Source of the DNA: an uncultured Burkholderiales bacterium
GTDB taxonomy: Bacteria; Pseudomonadota; Gammaproteobacteria; Burkholderiales; Burkholderiaceae_C
Reading direction: 5' to 3'
Assembly: GCA_903952885.1 (NCBI GenBank)
Contig: CAJBHE010000039.1
Span: 1-8,919, forward strand
Length of the DNA: 8,919 nt
Positions 1 to 6,427 of this stretch are shown here, piece by piece. The notes beneath the pieces were generated by a model that was not told the DNA's origin, did no database searches, and was given only the letters and a program-made list of their open reading frames with translations. Both the position numbers and the translations under genes were made by a program. The stretch's first letter is position 1; every line of letters begins with the position of its first letter.

Positions 1-45
1 AAACGGATTAAAAGTCCGCTGCTCTACCAACTGAGCTATGGTCCC
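1..45 (-). tRNA. tRNA-Lys (anticodon UUU), 5' part only
   Basis: The minus strand reads as the first 45 nt of a lysine tRNA: acceptor strand GGGACCA, U8-A9, D arm GCUC...GAGC with loop AGUUGGUA, A26, anticodon stem GCGGA/UCCGU and anticodon loop CUUUUAA. The anticodon is UUU (window positions 12 to 10) and A37 is at position 9. The window edge cuts the gene in the variable region, so the T arm and acceptor 3' strand are not visible. The tRNA decodes AAA/AAG. As an ANN-decoding tRNA it is expected to carry t6A37, the substrate of the TcdA enzyme encoded just upstream. It has its own likely promoter at 93-122. Confidence 0.95.
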
Positions 46-92
46 ATCACACAGCGTCATTAACGTATGTTACGTACGCTGCGAAGCCTAAA

Positions 93-122
93 AGTATAAC
101 TTAATTTTCATGCTTTTGGCAA
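93..122 (-). promoter_or_regulatory. Likely sigma70 promoter of tRNA-Lys, inside the end of tcdA
   Basis: On the minus strand a -35 box TTGCCA (122-117, five of six to consensus) and a -10 box TATACT (98-93, five of six) are separated by 18 nt. The -35 box lies within the last codons of tcdA and the -10 box lies just past its stop. The start point would fall near 86, leaving a leader of about 40 nt before the mature tRNA 5' end at 45. The bases after the -10 box include a GC-rich stretch (GGCTTCGC), as is common in stable-RNA promoters under stringent control. The match is visible; promoter activity is inferred. Confidence 0.6.
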
Positions 123-911
123 TGGCATGGAAGAAATTTGATCAAAAACCCAGCCTGCTGCGCACTGTCCAAAAGTGGCCGTGACGCTCACCACAGAGCC
201 ATAGCCACTGCAGTTCAAAGAACCATCGCCTTGCCCATCACTTGAGGTGTTGCAGCTGGCATCAGGCTGCTTCACTGCCTCACGGCTGAACACACACGCA
301 AGCCCTATTTTTTTTCCATCACGGGCTGCGCCATGTTCACGTCGCAGGTTGTAACGCAGCTTAGCCAACAGCGGATCGTGACTGGTGTTGCACAGGTCGT
401 CGATGTCTACTTGATGCGCCTGTCGCTTGCCACCAGCAGCGCCCACAGTGATGAACAACACAGGTTGTTTCAGGGCCCATGCCGCCATGGCGGTTTTGGC
501 TTTGACTTGGTCACATGCATCAACGACGGCATCGACCTCTGCACCGTTCAAAATCTGAGGCCAGTTGCTGGGTTCTACAAAATCTTCAATGCAGGTCACC
601 ACACAGTTGGGGTTGATTTGCGCTATGCGATGACGCATGGCCTCCACCTTTGCCATGCCCACCGTGTGATCCAGCGCGTGGATTTGTCGATTGATGTTGG
701 ACTCAGACACGTTGTCAAGGTCAATCAGGGTCAAGCGCCCTACCCCGCTGCGCGCCAAGGCCTCAACCGTCCACGAGCCCACACCGCCCACTCCTACCAC
801 CACCACATGGGCAGCACGGATACGTGCCGCACCACCTAACCCGTACAAACGGTCAAGGCCACCGAAGCGGCGGTCGGTTACAGACAATTCAGGAATTGAA
901 GGTTCAAGCAC
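108..911 (-). CDS. tcdA: tRNA threonylcarbamoyladenosine dehydratase TcdA (CsdL/YgdL)
   Basis: An E1-like ThiF/MoeB/HesA-family enzyme that uses ATP to cyclise t6A at position 37 of ANN-decoding tRNAs to ct6A. In E. coli it works with the cysteine desulfurase CsdA and CsdE. Counting from the chosen GTG start (267 aa, close to the 268 aa of E. coli TcdA), I see the family entry RRFGGLDRLYG (residues 14-24), the nucleotide-binding glycine loop GVGGVGS (40-46), LIDLDNV (62-68), NRQIHAL (74-80), VVDACDQVKAK (129-139), DPLLAKLR (179-186) and the C-terminal VTATFG (243-248). No ATG exists near the start. GTG at 911 overlaps the permease stop as GTGCTTGA and gives a family-length protein. TTG codons at 971, 926 and 887 are alternatives; a 971 start would add 20 residues with no family resemblance. 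The function call is secure; the start is not. Confidence 0.93.
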   Translation of the reverse strand: MLEPSIPELSVTDRRFGGLDRLYGLGGAARIRAAHVVVVGVGGVGSWTVEALARSGVGRLTLIDLDNVSESNINRQIHALDHTVGMAKVEAMRHRIAQINPNCVVTCIEDFVEPSNWPQILNGAEVDAVVDACDQVKAKTAMAAWALKQPVLFITVGAAGGKRQAHQVDIDDLCNTSHDPLLAKLRYNLRREHGAARDGKKIGLACVFSREAVKQPDASCNTSSDGQGDGSLNCSGYGSVVSVTATFGQCAAGWVFDQISSMPLPKA

Positions 912-1986
912 AAGCGGTGCGCTCAAGACGCGCGGCTTGTTGGCGCAGCGACGTAACCGCGCCCAGCACAATGGCGGCTAAGGCTAAACAAGAATTGAGG
1001 CTCAAGGTGGAGATGCCGCTCAGACCTTGGCCAAAGGTGCAGCCCATGGCCGTCACACCGCCGACACCCATGAGCAAGCTGCCCAGCAGGTGTTGGCCTA
1101 AGTCGCGAGGGTTGGCAAAGCCCTCCCAGCGGAAGGTTTTGCTTTGCAAGGCTGAGGCCGCAGAACCCAGTAGCACACCGCCCACAGAGGCGATGCCAGC
1201 ACTCAGCACTTTGGATGCATCGCTATAAAACATGAGCCAATCTAGGGTGTAGGCCACGGGTGCGACAAAGTTCAAGGCTTCGATGCGGCCAGAATTGGTA
1301 GCCAGGTAAACGGCATCCAAGGTTTCGGGGTGTTCGGGCACATAGCCCAAATGACCACTCACCCACCACATGGCCACAACCAGACCGCCCACACCAAAGC
1401 TGGCCAATAAGCTGTCAAAGGTCCAAAAATCTTTGTGACGCAGCACCAGCACCAACAAGGCTGCGCCTAAAAAGTAGCCCAAGCTGGAAATACCAAGGGC
1501 GTTCAAATTAGCGCCAACAGGCATGTCCACAAACATGGTGTCAACCGTATTGACGCGCAACACGGCAGTGATGCCCTTGAGGGTAGCAAATGCGCTGATG
1601 CCCATCACCACAAACACCACGAGTGATTTGAGATTACCGCCACCAATACGTACCAATGCTTTGTTACCGCAGCCCGAGGCGATGACCATACCGTAACCAA
1701 ACATCACACCGCCCACCAAGGTGGACAACCACATCAGCCGCGTGCTGGCATACAAGGTGTGGCTGGGGTTGATGAGCCCCAGATCAGACAAAGTAGTAAA
1801 GCCCAACACGGCCACACCCATGGCGCAGAGCCACTGGCGAGCGCGGGTCCAGTCACCCAAATGCACCACGTCAGAGATGGCGCCCATGGTGCAAAAGTGC
1901 GTGCGCTGGCTGATTGCCCCAAGCAGCAAGCCTCCTAAAAAAAAGGCCCCAAGGACCTCTTTGGTGAGCGCAGCAAGCTCGGTCAC
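904..1986 (-). CDS. YeeE/YedE-family inner-membrane sulfur-compound permease (TsuA-like)
   Basis: A 360-residue, very hydrophobic protein with about nine or ten membrane segments (for example near residues 11-27, 52-68, 86-104, 121-140, 165-182, 196-210, 262-280, 298-318 and 330-346). It shows the hallmark short cysteine motifs of the YeeE/YedE (sulphur transport) family: SQRTHFCTMG (Cys32), IASGCGNKAL (Cys106) and AMGCTFGQGLSG (Cys316). In the characterised thiosulfate importer TsuA, three conserved cysteines on the path relay the substrate, so thiosulfate or a similar sulfur species is the likely cargo; selenium compounds are a family alternative. No small TusA/YeeD-like partner lies in the window. 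GTG at 1986 overlaps the cpoB stop as GTGA and is preceded by a weak GCGAAG, so coupled translation is likely. The specific substrate is inferred. Confidence 0.9.
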   Translation of the reverse strand: MTELAALTKEVLGAFFLGGLLLGAISQRTHFCTMGAISDVVHLGDWTRARQWLCAMGVAVLGFTTLSDLGLINPSHTLYASTRLMWLSTLVGGVMFGYGMVIASGCGNKALVRIGGGNLKSLVVFVVMGISAFATLKGITAVLRVNTVDTMFVDMPVGANLNALGISSLGYFLGAALLVLVLRHKDFWTFDSLLASFGVGGLVVAMWWVSGHLGYVPEHPETLDAVYLATNSGRIEALNFVAPVAYTLDWLMFYSDASKVLSAGIASVGGVLLGSAASALQSKTFRWEGFANPRDLGQHLLGSLLMGVGGVTAMGCTFGQGLSGISTLSLNSCLALAAIVLGAVTSLRQQAARLERTACA

Positions 1987-2714
1987 TTGAGCTTCGCCAA
2001 ACGTTCAGTGGCAGCTGCAGCGGCCTCGGTTTGCGGATACGCTTTGACAACTTCCGCCAGAGTTTTGCGGGCGGTTTTGATGTCTTTTAATTCGAGCTGA
2101 CAGTTGGCCACAGACAACAAAGCATCCGGCGCACGCAGGTGGTTGGGGGCTTTGCTGAGCAGGTTGTTGAAGTTGGAAATGGCATTGGCATAAGCGCGGT
2201 TGGCGTATTGGGCGTTGCCTAGCCAAAACAGCGATGGCACTACATACCCGCTGCTTGGGTAGCGTTTAACGAAGTCGTTGAAAACCGTGATGGCCGTTGC
2301 AAACTCACCCTTGCGAAAAACAGACAAAGCATCTTCATAAGCTTTGGTCTCTGCAGGGTCCGCCACAAATTCCAGGCCGTCAACTTTGACCTTGGAGGGT
2401 TCAAACTTCTTCAAGCGGTCGTCTACGCCTTGAGCCAGCTCTTGTTGGCGACGTAGCTCTTGTGTTAACTCTTCTTTTTCGCCACGCAGGCGTGCGGTTT
2501 CGCTGCGCAGTGCTTCAAACTGGTTTTGCTGCTCAAGCAAGCTGCGTTGAAAGTTTTGAATTTCTTCGCCTTGGCGCTCCACGCGCTCACGCAAATCCAA
2601 AATGGCACGACGTGCATCGGTATCTTCAAATAAAGCGGCCTGCACGCCCATGCTCACGCAGGCCATAACAGCCAAGGCAGCAGCGCGGTAAGAAAAAGAA
2701 GTGTTCAGTTTCAT
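1983..2714 (-). CDS. cpoB: Tol-Pal system protein CpoB (YbgF)
   Basis: A periplasmic Tol-associated protein which in E. coli links peptidoglycan synthesis by PBP1B with outer-membrane constriction during division. The 243 residues begin with a signal peptide (1-26, likely cleaved after VQA). A charged, Glu/Gln/Arg-rich coiled-coil segment follows (about 33-105; trimerisation part in known CpoB), then a short linker and three TPR-like repeats (about 122-153, 159-190 and 196-228; for example AYEDALSVFRKGEFATAI and PSLFWLGNAQYANRAYANAI). The domain order and length match the family. The ATG at 2714 overlaps the pal stop as ATGA, and the stop overlaps the next start as GTGA, which places the gene in the middle of the operon. 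No clear Shine-Dalgarno precedes it, in keeping with coupling to pal. Confidence 0.95.
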   Translation of the reverse strand: MKLNTSFSYRAAALAVMACVSMGVQAALFEDTDARRAILDLRERVERQGEEIQNFQRSLLEQQNQFEALRSETARLRGEKEELTQELRRQQELAQGVDDRLKKFEPSKVKVDGLEFVADPAETKAYEDALSVFRKGEFATAITVFNDFVKRYPSSGYVVPSLFWLGNAQYANRAYANAISNFNNLLSKAPNHLRAPDALLSVANCQLELKDIKTARKTLAEVVKAYPQTEAAAAATERLAKLK

Positions 2715-3226
2715 TGGTAGTTCAGTGCAGCACGGCGGTTTTGTGAATAAGCAGATTCGTCAGAGCCTTGGGCCACGGGTTTTTCTTTGCCAAAGCTCAC
2801 CGCTTCCATTTGGGAGTCAGGCACGCCCAAAGCACTCAGGGCCCGACGCACTGCGTCGGAACGCTTTTGACCCAAAGCCAAGTTGTATTCGCTGCCACCG
2901 CGTTCGTCGGTGTGACCTTCGAGGTTGACGCGGCGGTTGCGGTCAGCGCGCAAAAAACGCGAGTGTGCTTCAAGTACGCTTTGGTATTCGCCCTTGACAC
3001 TGAAGCTGTCGAGGTCAAAGTAAATGATGTGGTCCACGCCCACGGGTCCAACTTTGACGCCTTGCATGGCCCCGAGGTTGCGGGAGTTCAGACCACTCAT
3101 TGCGCTTTGGCCACTGACACTGCTCTCGCCCGAGCGGTCTTCGACCTGAACATCATCCAGCTTGACGCCAGAAGCGCAGCCAGACAACACGGCTGCAATG
3201 GAAATCAGTAAAAGAATTTTTTTCAT
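2711..3226 (-). CDS. pal: Peptidoglycan-associated lipoprotein Pal
   Basis: An outer-membrane lipoprotein that binds peptidoglycan and is mobilised by TolB and TolQRA to hold the envelope layers together at the division site. The 171-residue protein starts with a lipoprotein signal peptide ending in the lipobox LSGC, so Cys17 should be the lipidated first mature residue. A flexible Ser/Gly-rich stretch follows (about 18-58). The OmpA-like domain (about 63-171) shows YFDLDSF (69-75), GHTDERGGSEYNLALGQ (104-120, with the conserved Asp and Arg that contact diaminopimelate) and NRRA (163-166). It lies 27 nt downstream of tolB. The leader just before the ATG is pyrimidine-rich and has no evident Shine-Dalgarno. 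Confidence 0.97.
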   Translation of the reverse strand: MKKILLLISIAAVLSGCASGVKLDDVQVEDRSGESSVSGQSAMSGLNSRNLGAMQGVKVGPVGVDHIIYFDLDSFSVKGEYQSVLEAHSRFLRADRNRRVNLEGHTDERGGSEYNLALGQKRSDAVRRALSALGVPDSQMEAVSFGKEKPVAQGSDESAYSQNRRAALNYQ

Positions 3227-3253
3227 AGAAATACTTAAGGTGAAGAGGAAAGA

Positions 3254-4537
3254 TTAAGGCTGTACTTTGTTAAATGGGCCCCAATGGGGCTCACGCAAAT
3301 CACCGGTCTGGCCAGACAAACGGGCTTTGAGGCGACCATCCAAGGTGGTGGTCATCAAGGCTTCGCGACCGTCTTGCTGGGTGGCGTACACGATCAGGCG
3401 GCTATTGGGTGCAAAACTGGGGCGCTCGTCACGATTGGTGTCCGTGATCGCTGCCACGTTACCGCTGGCGATGTCCATGACATGCAACTTGAATGCGCCG
3501 CCCATGCGTGAGATGTAGGCCAACCAACGGCCATCTGGGCTGAGAGAAGGGGAAATGTTGTAGGTACCGTTGAAGGTCACGCGATTGGCAGGGCCGCCCA
3601 TGGCGGGCATGCGGTAAATCTGAGGGGCACCCCCACGGTCGCTCACAAAGTAAATGGCCGTGCCATCGGGCGAGAACACGGGTTCGGTGTCAATGCCTGC
3701 CGATTGCGTCAAACGCCTTGGCTCGCCACCATTGGCATCAATGACAAAGAGCTGAGAACCGCCATCGCGGCTGAGCGTGACAGCCAAGCTGCGGCCGTCG
3801 GGCGACCAGGTAGGCGCGCTGTTAGAGCCACGGAAGTTGGCCACCACACGTCGCTTGCCGGTAGACACATCGTGCACATACACCACGGGCTTGCGCGATT
3901 CAAAGGACACATAGGCCAATTGGCCACCAGAGGGCGACCAGCTGGGTGAAATGATTGGCTCGGGGCTGGCCAAAGCAGACTGAGAGTTTTCTCCGTCAGA
4001 GTCAGCCACCCACAGGTTATAGCGAGCGCCAGCCTTGGTGACATAGGCAATGCGGGTGGAGAACACACCTTTGTCACCGGTGAGTTTTTCGTACACAAAG
4101 TCAGATATACGGTGCGAGGCCAAGCGCAAATCGCCCGTCACCACGGTGTAGCTCATGGCGCCGAGGTCTTGACCTCGCACCACGTCCCACAAGCGCACAC
4201 GCACGTCGTAGCGGCCATCTGCCATGCGGCTGATGCTGCCAGTCAACAGTGCATCAGCGCCCTTTTGGCGCATCGCGCTGATGTCGGGGCGTTGGGTCTC
4301 ATCCGTCACCACACCAGCGCTGACACCGCGGAACTGACCACTGCGTTCAAGGTCGGCCTGCACAATCGTGGAAATCTTTTGGGGCGTAGCCTCCTCACCG
4401 CGCAAGGGGGCAAAGGCAATAGGCACTTGGGTCAGGCCCACACCTGATACTTCGACTCTGAACTGCGCCCACGTTGGCAAAGCCAGCAATCCAGCGGTCA
4501 AAAGTCCAAGTGAGAGTCGCAGAAGTTGACGTGTCAT
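3254..4537 (-). CDS. tolB: Tol-Pal system periplasmic protein TolB
   Basis: The periplasmic shuttle of the Tol-Pal system, which binds Pal and in turn the TolQRA motor. The 427 residues match the usual TolB length. A signal peptide occupies 1-24 (cleavage after PTWA), followed by the N-terminal alpha/beta domain (about 25-165) and a beta-propeller (about 170-425). The propeller blades carry WSPDG-type motifs: WSPSGGQLAYV (200-210), WSPDGRSLAV (244-253), FSPDGTAIYFVS (288-299), LSPDGRWLAYIS (332-343) and FAPNSRLIVYA (375-385). The gene is the first of its operon, with a divergent gene directly upstream; tolQ, tolR and tolA are not in the window and must lie elsewhere. The region upstream of ATG 4537 shows no good Shine-Dalgarno. 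Confidence 0.97.
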   Translation of the reverse strand: MTRQLLRLSLGLLTAGLLALPTWAQFRVEVSGVGLTQVPIAFAPLRGEEATPQKISTIVQADLERSGQFRGVSAGVVTDETQRPDISAMRQKGADALLTGSISRMADGRYDVRVRLWDVVRGQDLGAMSYTVVTGDLRLASHRISDFVYEKLTGDKGVFSTRIAYVTKAGARYNLWVADSDGENSQSALASPEPIISPSWSPSGGQLAYVSFESRKPVVYVHDVSTGKRRVVANFRGSNSAPTWSPDGRSLAVTLSRDGGSQLFVIDANGGEPRRLTQSAGIDTEPVFSPDGTAIYFVSDRGGAPQIYRMPAMGGPANRVTFNGTYNISPSLSPDGRWLAYISRMGGAFKLHVMDIASGNVAAITDTNRDERPSFAPNSRLIVYATQQDGREALMTTTLDGRLKARLSGQTGDLREPHWGPFNKVQP

Positions 4538-4630
4538 AGTGTGTTAGCTAGCCAATCGAATCAGATGATTTTAATGGCGAACCAGTGGCGATAATGCTCA
4601 GCACTGCCTTTGTTGCCACTTTCAGAATTT
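4538..4630. promoter_or_regulatory. Divergent tolB / msbA intergenic region, candidate promoters
   Basis: This 93-nt stretch must hold the start signals of both divergent transcription units unless they are read from further away. On the plus strand GATAAT (4590-4595) is a five-of-six -10 box and would start the msbA message near 4602. On the minus strand TAAAAT (4573-4568) is a five-of-six -10 box for tolB. Neither has a convincing -35 box at 16-18 nt. No hairpin or obvious operator repeat is visible. The two -10 candidates are less than 20 nt apart, so the two promoters would overlap if both are used. Confidence 0.35.
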
Positions 4631-6427
4631 ATGACCACCACCGACCCTTCCATGCCGTCTGATTCCTTGTATCAAAGGCTCAAACGCGTGGCGCCGTGGT
4701 TTGCAGGCCAACCTGCAGCCTTGGCGCTGGGAATTGTGGGTATTTTTGTGGGCGCAGCCACCGAGCCAGCCATTCCAGCGCTCATGAAACCGCTGCTAGA
4801 CAACGGCTTTGACCGCGGCACTCTTGATCTATGGATGATTCCAGTGGTCTTGCTGTTGCTGTTCGGCGTGCGTGGCTTGGCGGGCTTTGTGTCCGCCTAT
4901 TGCTTGGCCCGAGTGACCAACAACGCCATGGAAGGTTTGCGACAACGTTTGTTTGAAAAGTTGTTGCGCGCAGACCCCAAGCTGTTTGCCGACAAACACA
5001 CCAGCGGCTTGACCAACTCCATGGTCTATGAGGTGAACAACGGCGCGAGTTTGCTGGTGACTACCATGTTGTCGTTTGCCAAAGACTTGGTCACTTTGCT
5101 TGCCTTACTGGGTTACTTGTTGGTTTTGAACTGGAAGCTCACATTCATTGTGTTTGCCATCTTCCCCCCTATCGCATGGGTGGTCAAAACCTTGTCACTC
5201 CGCCTCGACAACGTGACCCGTGCCAGCCAAGACGCCACGGACGAGCTAGCTTACGTGGTGGAAGAAAACGTGCTGGCTTACCGCATGGTTCGACTCCACA
5301 ACGCACAAAGCAGCCAAACTGAAAAGTTTGCGCGCTCTAACCTCAAGCTGCGCCAATTGGCACTCAAAGCTGTCATTGCCAACTCGGTCATGACCCCGCT
5401 CATCCAAATGCTGGCTGCATTGGCCTTGTCCGCTGTCATCATGGTGGCGCTTTACCAAAGCGCGGGCGCAAACCCCGCTCAAAACGTCACAGTAGGTAGC
5501 TTTGCCGCATTCATCACCGCGATGCTGATGCTGATTTCGCCCATCAAACACTTGTCTGAAGTCGCAGGCACGCTGACACGCGGCGTCACCTCTCTAGAGC
5601 GCGGCCTCAACCTGCTCCACCTCGTGGACGATGAAACTCAAGGCTCACATGCCGTGGTGCATGCCAAAGGCGAAATTTGCTTTGACCACGTCAGCCTGCA
5701 ATACCCCTCGGCCACCACACCCGCTCTCAACGGTGTGAGCATGACCATCCAGCCAGGCCAAACTGTGGCGCTGGTGGGCCCTTCGGGCTCAGGTAAAACC
5801 ACTTTGGCCAACTTGCTGCCGCGCTTTTTAGACGCCACTTCGGGCCAAGTGCGCTTAGACGGCATACCGCTCAAAGACTGGTCACTGGCCAGCCTGCGCA
5901 GCCAAGTGGCCTATGTGAGCCAAGACGTGGTGATGTTCAACGACACCGTGGCGCAAAACATCGCCTTGGGCGACGCCGTGGACACCGCCCGCGTATGGAG
6001 CGCCCTAGAAGCCGCCAACTTGGGCGACTTTGTGCGAGGTCTCCCGAACCAAGAAAACACCGTGGTCGGCCACAACGCCACACAGCTTTCAGGCGGGCAG
6101 CGCCAACGTTTGGCCATTGCCCGCGCCATCTACAAAGATGCGCCCATCCTTATTCTGGATGAAGCCACTTCGGCCTTGGACACCACCTCTGAGCAAGCCG
6201 TCAAAGACGCCTTGCATCTGCTGATGCAAGGCCGCACCTCCTTGGTCATTGCTCACCGTTTGTCCACCATTGAGCACGCCGACCTGATTGTGGTCATGCA
6301 AGCAGGCAGCATTGTGGAAACGGGCACACACATCCAACTCATGGCAAAAGGCGGCGCATATGCGGCGCTGTACCAAATAGCTGTGCAAAACACTGACAAC
6401 CATTTTTCTGAAGCAACTCTCCCATGA
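4631..6427 (+). CDS. msbA: Lipid A export ABC transporter, ATP-binding/permease protein MsbA
   Basis: A half-size ABC exporter that flips lipid A-core (and phospholipid) across the inner membrane as a homodimer. Counting from ATG 4631 (598 aa), the membrane domain covers about 20-310, with segments near 29-48, 67-93, 141-160, 161-183, 248-276 and 289-305. The ATPase domain (about 345-590) holds Walker A GPSGSGKTT (383-391), the Q-loop glutamine in YVSQDV (431), the signature LSGGQ (486-490), Walker B ILILDEATS (506-514, catalytic Glu511) and the H-loop His542 in IAHRLST. The length is slightly above E. coli MsbA (582 aa) because of a longer N terminus. ATG 4652 is a possible shorter start; the upstream TTG at 4610 is less likely. 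A close multidrug-type exporter is the alternative, but the downstream glycosyltransferase-like gene favours a lipopolysaccharide role. Confidence 0.9.
   Translation: MTTTDPSMPSDSLYQRLKRVAPWFAGQPAALALGIVGIFVGAATEPAIPALMKPLLDNGFDRGTLDLWMIPVVLLLLFGVRGLAGFVSAYCLARVTNNAMEGLRQRLFEKLLRADPKLFADKHTSGLTNSMVYEVNNGASLLVTTMLSFAKDLVTLLALLGYLLVLNWKLTFIVFAIFPPIAWVVKTLSLRLDNVTRASQDATDELAYVVEENVLAYRMVRLHNAQSSQTEKFARSNLKLRQLALKAVIANSVMTPLIQMLAALALSAVIMVALYQSAGANPAQNVTVGSFAAFITAMLMLISPIKHLSEVAGTLTRGVTSLERGLNLLHLVDDETQGSHAVVHAKGEICFDHVSLQYPSATTPALNGVSMTIQPGQTVALVGPSGSGKTTLANLLPRFLDATSGQVRLDGIPLKDWSLASLRSQVAYVSQDVVMFNDTVAQNIALGDAVDTARVWSALEAANLGDFVRGLPNQENTVVGHNATQLSGGQRQRLAIARAIYKDAPILILDEATSALDTTSEQAVKDALHLLMQGRTSLVIAHRLSTIEHADLIVVMQAGSIVETGTHIQLMAKGGAYAALYQIAVQNTDNHFSEATLP

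Noticed and set aside
60..80. Repeated ACGTA units in the tRNA leader (63-67 and 72-76)
   Set aside because: The repeat is only five bases and does not form a stable hairpin; it is not enough to call an operator or repeat.
333..839. Plus-strand open frame of 168 codons
   Set aside because: It lies fully within tcdA on the opposite strand, has no recognisable motif and a low-complexity His/Val-rich composition typical of an antisense shadow.
912..971. N-terminal extension of tcdA by 20 codons from a TTG
   Set aside because: It lies within the permease coding region, is Arg/Cys-rich and unlike TcdA, and would make the protein longer than the family usually is.
2768..3211. Plus-strand open frame of 147 codons
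   Set aside because: It mirrors pal, whose conserved OmpA-like motifs make the minus strand the coding one.
4112..4447. Plus-strand open frame of 111 codons
   Set aside because: It is antisense to the N-terminal domain of tolB and has no family features.
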